DNA of 64,000 nucleotides. Source: Paragonimus westermani. Taxonomy: Eukaryota; Platyhelminthes; Trematoda; Plagiorchiida; Troglotrematidae. The notes beneath the pieces were generated by a model. It was not told where the DNA came from. It ran no database searches and saw only the letters and a program-made list of their open reading frames with translations. Shown piece after piece: positions 11,883 to 22,639 of this stretch (within the stretch, counting starts at the first letter, position 1; the number at the start of each line of letters is the position of its first letter). The position numbers and the translations under genes were made by a program. The DNA lies in assembly GCA_008508345.1 (NCBI GenBank), contig QNGE01000418.1:1-64000 (forward strand), written 5' to 3'.

Positions 11883-11885
11883 CGA

Positions 11886-12644
11886 CTATATCAGAACCAC
11901 GTGTCGACCTGATGAGAGCTGCCAGATCCGAATAAAAACGTCCTTGACACCGACGTCACTACAGCCAGTTGGAGCATAAGCAGACACAACGAAAAGATTT
12001 CTGACGCTTTTGCGTCTAAAACTGATCCTAACGGAATCTGCCCAGCGGACGGCACAAAGTCTATTACAAACAGGATTCCAATCTATCAATGCGGTTGTGG
12101 CCGTCGTACTGAGGACTATACCTACACCAGCCTGACCGTTGACGGCGGTTGGGGAGTCACCTGAAGTGTATAACCGGTATCGGGTAGAAAGTGCAGGTGC
12201 TGTCAAATCATTACGTTGACTACTGTCGTAGATTCTAGTCTCCGAGATACAGCAAACATCTATATGCAGCGAGTCCAACCTTCTTGCGATAGCAGCCTGT
12301 TGACCAATTTGTTTTATAGTACGAACGTTGAAGGCACCTATATTAATTTGCCTTCTAGGTCGAAGCACAGGACGGAGGAGATCTGAAACAGAGTGGCGAG
12401 AGCTGGAACTTAGCGACGCAGTGTTACTATAGTTAATTATATCTGCTGTGGGACCTGCAGAGGAATGATCAGAACTGAGGTTCGGGAGTGGCATGAGAGC
12501 TAAATTTGATAGGACAGTGGGGGAGGGGTCAGCAGTAGCATGTTTTCGCCTATCCACCCTGCTGTATGCAGCAGATAGGGCGACCCGGTTTATACTGCGA
12601 GACGGCCGATGCAGTATGGAATTGTTTGTGTTGTGAGTATTCAT
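11886..12644 (-). pseudogene. RTE-A endonuclease, N-terminal half with protein start
   Basis: 252-codon frame opening with ATG at 12644-12642 and ending in a stop at 11888-11886. The first ~95 residues are a Ser/Asn-rich leader with no recognised domain. The exonuclease-endonuclease-phosphatase fold then begins with INIGAFNVRT, followed by CCISETRIYDSS (catalytic Glu strand) and VVSAYAPTG. The stop breaks it before the GDFNA motif. The role in a live relative would be first-strand nicking during target-primed reverse transcription. Confidence 0.85.
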
Positions 12645-12966
12645 GGTTGTGTGTGGGCTGAGATACTGCCAGGACGCCCAGACCTAGACAGGAGAACGAT
12701 TAGGGTTCTCAACCAAAGCCTTTGGCTCAAAAGCCTGTACCGCAAGGCAGCGGGTGGGTGGCGGTGTACCAGAAATGGTACGTTTTTCAGGAAGAGATGC
12801 CAACCATCTTCCAACCCCCAACCTGGAGGACCAGGAGACTGTGGTTTGTCAGACCTCTACCTGTTGGCCTGCCTGGTATGAGTAACTCTGTCCAGTTTAG
12901 CCCAAAAGGTCATCGAGATGCGCAAGCCGTCACACCACGTCAATGTCCAGTCTCACCGTGACAGGT
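12645..12966 (-). other. RTE-A 5' leader
   Basis: 322 bases between the target-site duplication and the first ATG of the element. The plus-strand open frames here (12609-12961) are antisense and have no recognisable protein homology. An internal promoter would be expected in this part of an RTE, but I cannot point to a specific motif. Confidence 0.6.
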
Positions 12967-12976
12967 ACTTTTGACA
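12967..12976. repeat. Target-site duplication, 5' side of RTE-A
   Basis: Exact copy of 9110-9119 (ACTTTTGACA). It sets the element's 5' boundary at 12966. Confidence 0.75.
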
Positions 12977-15100
12977 GAATACCGGGCTTAGTACTTACGG
13001 CGTGGAATTGATTTCTTCGGTAAACCCTGTTCCTATAATTGCTAACTAATAATCACTGATGTTATGGCACAGACAACCTGCTAAGCAGAACCCTCGAGTG
13101 ATAAAAATAGAAGTCATCGTAGTGCGAGGGTCAGTTTTTTCATACATAAAAAAGTGAAAAAACTCCTTGGAGGCAAAAGTTGCAGCAAGTTCTAGCAAAA
13201 CGATGCAAATCCTACTCCCAGATGATATATGGGAAACCGCCTATCTTGAGAAACTTGACATCACTGAACACCAGGTTGTGTTTAAATGGTCCACCACATA
13301 TAAATATCACCCGTACAGTGGATTAGTCCGATAGTGAACAACGGAGACGTGTTCTGCAGAACTCTTAAGGAGAAGCACCTAAGGTGCCGCAAATGCCTGG
13401 CTGACTTGAAGAGATTTCAAATCTCTTCATTGACAGTTCGCAGACTGCAGTAAGTACAAGAAAATACAGAGGGACGGATATACTACCAGACTATCCTAAC
13501 GGGAGCTTACATCTCATACGTCTGACGGTAGCCACCGAACGGTAACATTTTCGTACACTGTATTTTATTGCATTTTTGACTCGCCGATCACACTTGTCAG
13601 GCGTCGTGAGTAGTTCACCTTGGTTTTGCGTTCATCGTGTTGCGATGGCTAACCTGGAGTGCTGATGCGAATTTCAAGACGGATGACCGGGTACATATCC
13701 CAGAAGCACAAGCCTGGCTGCTGTTGATGAGCAGCATGTCGTAGAGGTGAGGAAAAGCTTCAAAAAAACGTGTGAAGTGAATTTACTCGTTGAAAATAAG
13801 TTGGAAATTAAGATGCATTCCGATGGTTTACGCAGCCCACGAAAGAAGTGAGCTAACGAATGTATCAAGCTGCACAATCTAATGAAAGTAGAAGGACGAT
13901 ATTGTTTGCTATTAAGGTAGGGGTTTTTTCAGGTCTACTTTTTTCGATGCCAGCTCTACCAACCATGACAAGCCTGTCCTAAATTTGCCGACGTCTTTTT
14001 TGATGACGCAACTTGCCAGTTAAATTATGGAGCCTTTATGCTATGGTATGCTGTACTGGTGGGTGGAACTGTGTATGTACAACATTTTTACACACCGATG
14101 CATGATAAAACGATGGTCAGTGATCAAGTGATTTTAAAATGTATGTAGAGAATGCTGTCTGCCAAGTCAGTCGTTCAAATATTTATCGTTGACTGTTCAG
14201 CTGCAAAGTGATAAGCAGTCCTCGAGTTTTACCGTGGGCGAGCCACAATATTTTGCTGCTCCCACCAAATGAATGATAACTCAAATGCTGTTGAAACCTG
14301 GTAGTTTTGAGCACGCTCGAAAGAAGCCGCATTTATCAGCAGACGCTCGGTGTGGTGTTCACGGCAAACGCATGGCAGATTAAATGTCACTGCAAGCCAT
14401 AAAATCTGTTAGTTTGAAAGCTTTTCAGCACGCGTGTAAAACTTGGCTGGCACGTAAATCTGACAGGGCGTATTATTGGTTGAAAAGCACTGTTCTTTTT
14501 TGTAAATATACAGGCAACCGGGTGGAGTACGAAGACGGGCAAATAGAACGTGATATTGTTGGAACTGATCCAACAATATAAAACCTTGTCAGTTATCACT
14601 ATCAACAATCGATCGACAATGGAAAGCCAAGTCTCAGCACGTTGAATTCGTGTATTATTGCCGACCCCTGGGAAATAGAGTATACAGAGAGACACGCCGA
14701 GCTAGCGAGGCACGGAGCGAGTTTTGATTTCAGCCCCGGGCCAGATAATACGCAATGGTAAGATTCATGAAAAAAAAGTAGGTACAAAACCAAAATCATA
14801 GAAAAAGTACGCATGAATGCGACTAGCACAACATCATTTATTATAGCCGCGACAATATGTCGGAACGCGTGGGAGTGCATTTTGTTGAAACACGTTGTTG
14901 AACGCTCGAAGAGAATGTATTTTGATTGGCTGTGCACTACCGGCAAAGAACGTACGAAGGTAAAACGTAACATGTGATACACTGATACTCAAAGACTCGT
15001 GCAAGTGATAGTAACTCAGTGTGTAGTGGATGGAATGTCCATGTGCCAAATGGCTGGCGTAGGATTAAGCCAATCAAAGACGACCGCTCGAGAATGATAC
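12977..15100. other. Unassigned DNA
   Basis: No recognisable gene on either strand. It includes the palindrome at 13407-13429. Short open frames near 13674-13877 and 14384-15049 have no motif I can name. Confidence 0.5.
13407..13429. repeat. 23-base perfect palindrome
   Basis: TGAAGAGATTT, a central C, and the exact reverse complement AAATCTCTTCA. It could form a stem of 11 pairs if extruded. No associated gene is evident. Confidence 0.6.
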
Positions 15101-15690
15101 AACGGATAGATTTTCGACAAATGGAGTCGATGTGACAGCGAACGAATAATGAGACGGAGCGATAGCATAGCGGAGCGACATTCGAGCGCGCAGCGTGAGT
15201 CATACTGTGGTGGATTGTCAGGTCGGAGGTGCGAGTTTTCGAACGCTCGGCCGAATACCTCAACGCGGGGGAGGTACGTTCAAAAGCCTGCCGCGATCGA
15301 ATCATGAACAACGTGCGCGACCGGATGAGTCATCGCTCGACTGGACCGGACCAACGGGCGAGGCAGGGCAGGCGAAATACGACAGACGGCCAGATCGGAG
15401 GCGTGGTTTTTCCAACATTTAGAGGAACATCTCGACACGATGTTGGAATACGGTCAAGGCCAACATTGGGTGGATGGCGGACAGCACGAGCAGCCGGACG
15501 AGCCATCGCGCGAGGAAATCAGACAAACAAACGAGGACTAGCAAGCGGAAACCCCCCGATAGAAGGCGCCGATCACACACGTAAACCGGTCAGAAGTGCA
15601 CACGACGTGTGAGCGGAAACCGGGAGTGTTGTGGGTTGGAATTATGACTCACGAACGAGAGAGCGCGCGTTGCATGTGACTGGCGATTTG
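15100..15690. other. CpG-rich stretch of unknown nature
   Basis: This stretch is visibly richer in G+C and CpG (many CGA, GCG and CGG) than its surroundings. Open frames lie on both strands (for example 15229-15612 plus), but their proteins are Arg/Gly-rich and have no motif I recognise, as expected of CpG-rich non-coding DNA. It could be part of a repeat unit or an LTR-like regulatory region: an AATAAA-type signal follows at about 15694-15699. Confidence 0.4.
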
Positions 15691-15714
15691 GACAATAAAG
15701 ATTGTGCTCTATTG

Positions 15715-15880
15715 GACGCCTTCTCGCTTCAATACTTTCTAGTTCAGAGTGTACATGTCTGTTGTTTGACATGTTGAAACAATCGTTTAATTACATGCAG
15801 AATTCGGAAACAATAAGAGTGCATGTGTTATGTGTAACTGCAGCATGGTCGGTAACTGAGAAAGTGGGTCGCTGCAGGGC
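15715..15880. repeat. Dispersed direct repeat, copy 1
   Basis: Related in the same orientation to 20900-21055. The best shared block is a GTTTGAC-TGTT-AAACAATCG core followed by GAATTCGGAAACA and GTGCATGTG. The two copies flank the Ty3/gypsy gag-pol remnant, so they may be its terminal repeats, but no termini are visible. Confidence 0.55.
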
Positions 15881-17581
15881 TTCCTCTGAAAGATAACCAG
15901 GAGGTTGACTCCAATAATCTTGCAGTGTTCGGGTTAGCCGGAACCAGTAACACAAACAACTCGCGTCTAAATTAGGTGGAAGAAAAAGGGAGAACGGTTT
16001 GAATTGGTTGGGGAAGCATGGTTTACAAGGACCTCAATCATGAGTAGACACGCTAACTGGGAACAGCCAATTTGTCATTGACCTAGTAGGGTCGTAATCT
16101 TGGTCGCGTTCACTGTAGGTAGCCATCACGAAATTCCGAATTTTCCAGTGTACTCTCCCGATACGCGCCCTCAGCATCCAATGCATATGGTGAATGGCTA
16201 ACTCGCAGTATCTGAAATATGTAGTGCTCACTAGTAGAAGAAGGTAACCTCACCGGGAATCCGCTTCCACTGTATCCCGAATTATCAACGTAGGATGGCG
16301 CAATAAAAGATATTAGATACGACGGACGTCCATACATTTCGCGGATTGCACTGGTCTCCGCCACTCTCGGCCACGTCTGTTCTGATGGCTTGTCTCCATC
16401 AACGCTGGCGGAGTAGAAACCGAATCTGAATCTGTACAAACGTTAGACAAAATGTCAGCCTCATTGGAGGTTGCTGTTCGCGAGTCATTTTACGCATCAT
16501 CTACCTCTGTGTTTGAGTCGATGTTTCAAATAGTTCAAAGTCACTCCGAGAAACATCTAAATGAACATTCAAGGGATTCCCCATTACTTGTTATAATTAG
16601 TGTCAGGAAATTGTCGCACTGAGTTTGCCTTAGCAAGGGAGGCGGCGAATTCCAATATTCTGTGAACGATCGGACCGAATCCACCGTAGGCTCTCGTCAA
16701 CTGCTGAAGTGTGCCCAACCGTCCTCCTTCTTGAAATCCTACTCGTTCCAACACTGTTCCTACGCTATTTGTATCATGTAATGACGAAATCTCTTGAGTG
16801 TGTATTTATGCGTGTTTTCCTGCGTAACTTCGACTCCTACTTAACGTTGGAAAGGATGTGTTGTTGCATCATCTGCAGTGGCTTAATAAATCAAGTGATA
16901 AAAATGACCGGAATGTGACGACGCTGAGGGAATGCTGCAACGTTAACGAATGTATAAAAAAGTTACGCGTAAAATAAATGAAAGACGTGTAACAAAAAAG
17001 AAACGACTCACTGACAAGTCGATTTGAACAGAGCATTACCAGAGAGAAGGAGAGTACCAAGGAATAGATTCGGACGACAACCGATAGACAAACCCACGCG
17101 CAACGTGGAATGACGAATGTTCAGCGCCTGTAGATCAAGAAGCATGCAGAGCTGAAAAATTCCACTGTGTGGTTACTTCACCAGCCCAAACATCTGCATA
17201 ACTAAAGAAGACGGGGATGGTGCGCGGTAACTTCTGTTTATTCTTGCTGCCCATCATATCTGAAAAATGATGGGGACTCTTTCAAACAATTTTACAGATG
17301 AAACCAGCGGACCGGCGTACACGAAAGTACACAAAAATCAATTGCGAAATTTGACTTTGGACCGTGGACATTACACGCCACATATTTTCGACTGAACATG
17401 TGAAACAAGCGAACTATTCCTTTTTCCTGCTGCACGCGTCAACGTTTTGCGGACTACAATCCTCTTCTTTTTGATTAAGCCCGTTTTGCCAGCAGATTTC
17501 ACGTCTGTAGCACCACCAAATATTCGTTGTTTCGTACCGCTTGTAGTTATCTGCTATGATTGAACACACCTCAGCGTGCTC
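15881..17581. other. Unassigned DNA
   Basis: No recognised coding region. If the flanking repeats are LTRs this would include the 3' non-coding part of the gypsy element or a later insertion. I see neither clearly. Confidence 0.4.
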
Positions 17582-17869
17582 CTACTGTAGGCATCGGGAA
17601 ATATACACCATTATTGCTGTTATCATAAAAGCTGGATTCAGTCTACCAATATACATAAACTCGCGTTTGCCATGGTACTTTAATACGACTGTTTCACGAT
17701 AGTGGATGGGTATGCGGAACGCACCTGTAGACGGTGGGCTCAAAGGTCTTTGGGCCGTAGCCACGCAAATTAAAACGCAGGAACAAGCTGACAGACGAGG
17801 AACTACGTATGTTGGCGTCACCTCTTCTCTTGTTTGTGTCGGCCGGAGTCGTCTCATGTGTTGCGCCAA
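17582..17869 (-). pseudogene. Gypsy post-integrase segment
   Basis: 95-codon frame with QHMRRLRPTQT, the cysteine-flanked V-I-C-V-A-T-A stretch, RPLSPPSTGAFRI and IGRLNPAFM. This is the usual end of gypsy pol (M--LRP ... V--D-VR-PL-PPY-GPF ... V-IDRLKPAF). It marks the 3' limit of the recognisable pol. Confidence 0.8.
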
Positions 17870-17878
17870 CCGCCCTCC

Positions 17879-18440
17879 TTAGTCTGCAAGGTTAAGGGGT
17901 CCCGTTACGCGTGGTGTAGCCACATCTCCAGGCGAACTTAAGGAGCACCCCTGTATTGGCTGAGCTGGGCAGGTATGCAGATAGACATTCAGCGTGTTTC
18001 CTATATGTAACAAGACTGATGGCAGAACTTTGTACCACGGAAGGTTGTTGCTAGCAGGCATAGAACCTTCCAACTGCCAATGAAAACTTCCAGTTAACTC
18101 GTTGGATGCTGGGCACATCCTTTTGTCAGCATGTAAACTGGTCTACACACTGAAAAATATACGGACATCTACTGTAGGACAGAAACCGTCCAACTAAGCC
18201 TACATAAACATGATAGAAACACCCATCCTGGGATGTAAAACATTCTAATCAAACACGAGTGCGGCGGTGAATTTTGGGCCGTTGATAGTGCATGCACTAT
18301 TTGGCCCATGTGCAGATTCCGCGACTGGTATTGCGCCGGAAAAGCACTCCGTGACTATCCTGACTATTGGGTGTACGCCTGGGTGAGACAACGTGTAGCG
18401 TGCCGAAAATTCGGCATCGGAAACTCAGCGGAAAAACCGG
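17879..18440 (-). pseudogene. Gypsy integrase
   Basis: 18420-18240 holds the H2C2-side block YTLSHPGVHPIVRIVTECFS, related to the family's HGLSHPGIRAT--L---FVWPG. 17879-18118 holds the C-terminal end of the catalytic core: FHWQLEGSMPAS, WYKVLPSVLLHIGN, CPAQPIQGCSLSSPGDVATP, corresponding to FHRQLKA ... W---LPLVLLGIR ... S-AELV-G---RLPGE. The DDE residues cannot all be placed, and stops fall between the blocks. Confidence 0.8.
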
Positions 18441-18490
18441 GCAAGGGGGGCCTTGTGAAGTGTCACCGATAGTCATTCCTTCGGTTGAAT

Positions 18491-18971
18491 TTATGGGACG
18501 CCTTCTACACTGCAGGAGACTGAACTGAAAGAGTTGGTCTTTCCTCGAAACGTTGCCCTATGTAGCTGCGAACGCCGCCAAATCACCCCATCTGTCTGCC
18601 CTGCTCGCTGCTGAAATAATGCGAGAAGGAGCAGTTCGAGGGAGCATTTTGTGACACCTGAATTGTGGTGCATTTTGGTCGTAAACTGAGCGGTATAATC
18701 CAGGTGCCGGGTCCGTTTTTGAGAGGACATGTCGAGTGTCCAGCCTAGGTTGTACGGTGGCGGCTAATAGTTCGTGGAGACTGTAAAATCCATGCTTTCC
18801 AATATGTCGAGAGTGACGGATACCGAAATATACCACCGACAGTTCCTTTTCAAAGGCGCCACACTGTGACTGGATTGGTTGTTGGCGTTTAGAGAAAATG
18901 TCTGACGGGCACCAGCCGTCACTGAGTTTCTGCCACAGGACCGCTCCTACAGCCATGTCTAATGTATCCAA
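18491..18971 (-). pseudogene. Gypsy RNase H
   Basis: Frame 18558-18971 contains MDTLDMAVGAVLWQKLSD and CPSDIFSKRQQP, then CGAFEKELSVVYFGIRHSRH. This is the family's TDAS--AVGAVL-Q ... FSK-L-P ... SAF-RELLAVYLAIRHFRH. The first catalytic Asp block TDAS is altered. Frame 18491-18730 carries RHLDYTAQFTTKMHH, the family's HLDYISQFT-DI-H. A frameshift lies between them. Confidence 0.85.
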
Positions 18972-19039
18972 AGTGGGTGCTGCAGAAGCAGGCGGATGAT
19001 GATGTTACAGCGATGCTATAATGGTGATAGTTGTTCTGA

Positions 19040-19840
19040 AATTATTAAACGTCTTGTGTGCTGCAGAGATAAGTTAACTGAACACACGTGGCTTCTAACC
19101 AGGTCGGTGATCGGTCTTATTAGATGGACGCAGTTAGGAATGAAGCGGCGATAACAGGTTACAAAACTATCGAAACGATGAAATCGTCTTAATCCCCTGG
19201 GTTTCATTATTGCCAGCTGTTTATCGGGGAGATGGTCAATCCCGCTGGTGGTTATACCTTGAACTAAGAAAGTTGGGGGGTGAACAACCGGGTACATAAC
19301 TAAGTGTACAGTCAGCTCGTGGTGTGTCAAACAGTGAGATTAACTGGATACAATTTTCTTTTCGTGATGACCTAGCATTCGGAAAGTCATTCAAGTACGT
19401 ATAAACACCGTCCAGTCTACGACGAGTATGGCAAATGGAACTTTGGAGAGGCTGGGCAACGTTGCTGCGGCCAAAGGGTTTGTGTAAAGATTCGAAAAGT
19501 CCGAGTGGTTATGTGATTGCTACCTCCGGGTTGTCTTCGAGACCCACAGGGATTTGGTAATAAGTACACACTAGGTCCAAGTTGGTGAATATTTGCCCTC
19601 CCGGTGGGTCTGCCGTCAGTCCCTGAATGTAAGGAACTGGATACCTCTCCGGAGTGCTTGTATTTTTCAGTGCCCAATAGTCGCCACATGGACGGCAGCC
19701 TTCATCAATCATTTAATGCACCATGTGAAACCTCAAAACCCACGGACAGTTGGACTGACGGCTATTGGTGAGTTGAAGCGTAGGCTTAAGTTTGGCTCTG
19801 ACAATCTTCACCTATTCAGGAGCTCATCGTCGTGAAAGAC
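19040..19840 (-). pseudogene. Gypsy reverse transcriptase
   Basis: Several frames combine into a gypsy RT. About 19835-19715 carries KLKPTLQLTNSRQSNCPWVL (family K ... ML-LGI-RPSSSPWASPL). 19712-19509 has CRPCGDYWALKNTS, RYPVPYIQ and motif A NLDLVCTYYQIPV. About 19400 reads YLND where YLDD/YIDD (motif C) is expected, so one catalytic Asp is lost. 19260-19040 has QGITTSGIDHLPDK and CYRRFIPNC, the connection before RNase H. Confidence 0.8.
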
Positions 19841-20019
19841 TTCATACTAGGAGCCTTCGTGTGGCAACTTGATGCGCGACTTCGGTTGTTACGCTCGGCA
19901 GTTCGTTGGAAGGTCCAATCATCTGAGATAATTCGGGCAAGAGCCTCCTCTAATGTGCGTAAGCTAGGGGTGGGATAGCACTGAACTGATTATAGGCGTT
20001 TGTGACGGTTTACCCCCAG

Positions 20020-20399
20020 AACATTGAGTTTTGCGGAGACATCAATCAGATGCGATCCACGTGCATCGAACAACGAACCTAAATGTTAGAGAAAATTGGT
20101 ACCGGTTATATTAGAAGGAATACCAGCCACTACGAAAACCCAGCAAAAGTCACGCTGAAGGCCAAAATGTGAACTCAACAGTCAGTGGCTGAAATTTCTA
20201 ATGGGCGTACCGTGCACAAGTCGGATTGTCGTACCAGATTCTAATTACGAATTTGCTGCCAATGTGAGTGATATTAACTTCAACTCCCGCGCAGGTTAAG
20301 GCGTCCCTCATGAAAGCCGACTCTTCCGAAGAGAAAAATCGACCGGTTTATGACTGGCCTGCCGGCCTGTTAGTTGTAACGTCTGTTACCACGACTTCT
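20020..20399 (-). pseudogene. Gypsy protease remnant
   Basis: Two blocks remain. An early one around 20300 is too decayed to show the DTG triad. A later one is SHFGLQRDFCWVFVVAGIPS followed by TGTNFL, matching the family's LGLRR-F-W-F-VADV ... GADFL segment between protease and RT. Stops interrupt it. Confidence 0.6.
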
Positions 20400-20456
20400 A
20401 CACGGTGATCGACACTGTCTAGTGTTTTCACCATACATCCCATGATACCAACAAAA
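20400..20456 (-). pseudogene. Gypsy gag C-terminal motif
   Basis: Reads FCWYHGMYGENTRQCRSPC. The pattern C-W-Y-H ... G ... C ... P-C is the conserved end of gag in one large animal gypsy group, just before the protease. The upstream gag body (20460-20760) has only broken frames. Confidence 0.65.
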
Positions 20457-20899
20457 GCCACTAGCGTTTGGTCTGAGAGTTACCAGGCACACGTAGGGGG
20501 AATTTCGGATGATAACCTAGTGCACCAAATGCAAGCACAAGCATCAGCCAGTTCACGATGCAACTGAGCCATCTTGCCGTTTGGTCAGTAGTACCAACAA
20601 ATATTGCTCAACGCATATGTGTGAAGCAGGCTGGGATATGCTGGACCATTCCAGGTAGTTACGAACGACAAAAATTTGCATATAATTCAGGAGCATTACA
20701 AACGTGGAATCTGTCAGCAAAATCGACGTAACCAGAAAGAAAATGATGATGATCAACGAAAATTCAACGTACGCAGCAGAAAGAAGGAAAATTTTGCTTG
20801 CTCCACAGGTTCAACTTAAGAAATATGAGCCTACACTAATTTACCCAGGCATCACACAGCCCTATTTTAAATGAGGCATAATGGGGCACTATATATATG

Positions 20900-21055
20900 T
20901 TGGTCCTGCGTTCCTGTGCACGGAGTACGCACCTGATGTTTGACCTGTTCAAACAATCGTTCGATTACCTACGGAATTCGGAAACAGAAAGTGTGCATGT
21001 GGTAAGTGCAACACCAACACAGTCCGTAACAAACCGGTAGTGTCACCGCGATAAC
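20900..21055. repeat. Dispersed direct repeat, copy 2
   Basis: Counterpart of 15715-15880 in the same orientation. If these are LTRs, most of the gypsy gag is missing between 20460 and 20900; otherwise this is an unrelated dispersed repeat. Confidence 0.55.
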
Positions 21056-22639
21056 AAGAGTGTTAATCACAAAATTAGTGAGTTGAAATTTGCATTTACA
21101 ACCAGTCAATTAAGCAAGCAAAGTTGTGGAAAAGGATTTTGTCACAAAAGACATGTGGAGGCGGGAGCACGATAGCGTGATAAGTCGTAGTGTGCATGTC
21201 AGCAAAGGTGGGCGTCTTGCAACCATTCATTGCTTCCATCCATCAGCACTTCTGCTTGGTCCAGGTATGTGGACGCGTCGAAGCTCGTAATGGGGAGGGG
21301 AAAGATACAAGTTTTGAGGCGCGCAGCTTGATTGGCGTTGGTACTATTGCACTGATGTAAGGTTCGAATGAGCCTGTTACGTGTTACGGCGAATACACTG
21401 TCCATCGTCTGCAATCGAAGTTCTAATATCTGAAAGGGAAGAGCTACAAGTCAAAGAGGAGTGTATTGGCACGACACAGATGTCAAAGGAACGAACTTTA
21501 CATCATGAACTTGTCCATTTGAATAAGGCGCCCTGCGGCCCGGAGGTAAACGGCCAATCGGGAGTGATCTCAATTGCGGTGACCGCTGACCTCGGGCTCC
21601 GGATGGCCGTCTTCTTTAGCCCGATGGGCGGACGTGGGTGAGACTTCACAAGGTGAAGCAAAATGGCGGCTCACTGCATATTGTTACATCTGCTGATTTC
21701 AAACTGCCCGCCCGAACGCACGCACACAGCTTATTTAGCACACATTCTGTCCGGAAAGTTGGAGGCTCTGAGATGACTAGGTTAACTGTGATAGGCAAAA
21801 TAACGCACATTAAAAAAGGCTCGCGCATTATCATTTTTTGTCCGGTACAAAGATCATAACGTCACTAAACGGTTATAACGGTCTAGCACGGTGAGTGGTA
21901 GACCAATACCTTTCTCCAAAATTAGAGTTCACCAGAGCTGTGATGTGTGTTTGGCACTTGAAAATGATTCATTGACTGAAAAAGACATGTTCTACAGTAG
22001 AGAAAAGGAATTGTAAGTTACCCGGGAGGCAGCGCAGCACTGTAGTAATTTAGCAATACAAAACAAAAATTAAACACTTTTTTGTTTTTCTAAACAGCTT
22101 CGGCCTACTAACCTTTCACATGTTAGTAACTGTTTAACTTTGGAAGTGCAGGAACGCATACGGAGGTAGTTCGTGGCACAAGAATGCACTGATCGAATGC
22201 GTGGTTCTACTGTGTAGCCCACTACAATAGGGCATCAGTAAAAATGGATACAAAAAATGTGGGTTTGATTACTTCATGATATATAGTAGTGGATTTAGTA
22301 CCAATAGCCGGCAATTAAAGCCTCCGCATACATTGTGGTTGAAGATTATTCTGTGAACGGTAGTCATCCTGGCATGAATCTCAAATGTTTCTGAAAAAGA
22401 CGCCATTTAAACTTTGGGCGAGTTACGTGTACATTCACTGCTTGTAAGTGAGCAGATTCGATCAAAAATTTGGAACATATCGAAAAAGTTTCTGGGGCGT
22501 GGGCTTGGTGGTTAAGCATTTTCTGGTAATATCAGGGCAAAAAGATTTATCGTCGTTCCGCCAGTTTTCACGTTCTCTTCAGTGCTTTCGTTGCTATTTT
22601 CGATGAAGAATACATCACATTCTGTAACTGTAATGCCCT
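21056..22639. other. Unassigned DNA
   Basis: Short frames only (for example 21381-21859 plus, 21199-21414 minus). No motif recognised. Confidence 0.5.

Larger units (their letters stand above)
9457..12350. repeat. Inverted repeat, right arm
   Basis: Mirror of 1-2894. The inner boundary (9456/9457) lies inside the RTE-A element, about 340 bases before its 3' end, not at an element terminus. This would be odd for two independent insertions. Confidence 0.9.
9120..12966 (-). mobile_element. RTE-A non-LTR retrotransposon, full-length copy
   Basis: A 3,847-base minus-strand element with all expected parts in order: 5' leader (12966-12645), endonuclease, linker, reverse transcriptase, C-terminal domain, 3' untranslated part and a short (ATG)n tail (9121-9132 read on minus). 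RTE elements of flatworms and other animals typically end in such trinucleotide repeats rather than poly(A). It is flanked by the direct repeat ACTTTTGACA. The ORF carries stops and frameshifts, so the copy is full length but dead. Complete structure plus target-site duplication mark this as the genuine insertion of the two arms. Confidence 0.88.
17582..20456 (-). mobile_element. Ty3/gypsy LTR retrotransposon gag-pol, decayed
   Basis: Minus-strand internal region in the canonical gypsy order: gag C-terminus (about 20456-20400), protease remnant (20400-20020), reverse transcriptase (19840-19040), RNase H (18971-18491), integrase (18440-17879) and the post-integrase end (17869-17582). All blocks are in different frames or contain stops. 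RNase H before integrase is the Ty3/gypsy order. The gag N-terminus and definite LTRs were not found. Confidence 0.85.

Noticed and set aside
12609..12961. Plus-strand open frames of 90 and 79 codons
   Set aside because: They lie antisense to the RTE-A 5' leader and look like chance frames in GC-rich repeat DNA.
15195..15612. Arg/Gly-rich frames in the CpG-rich stretch
   Set aside because: Overlapping frames with repetitive CGA/GCG codons are expected from composition alone; no motif.
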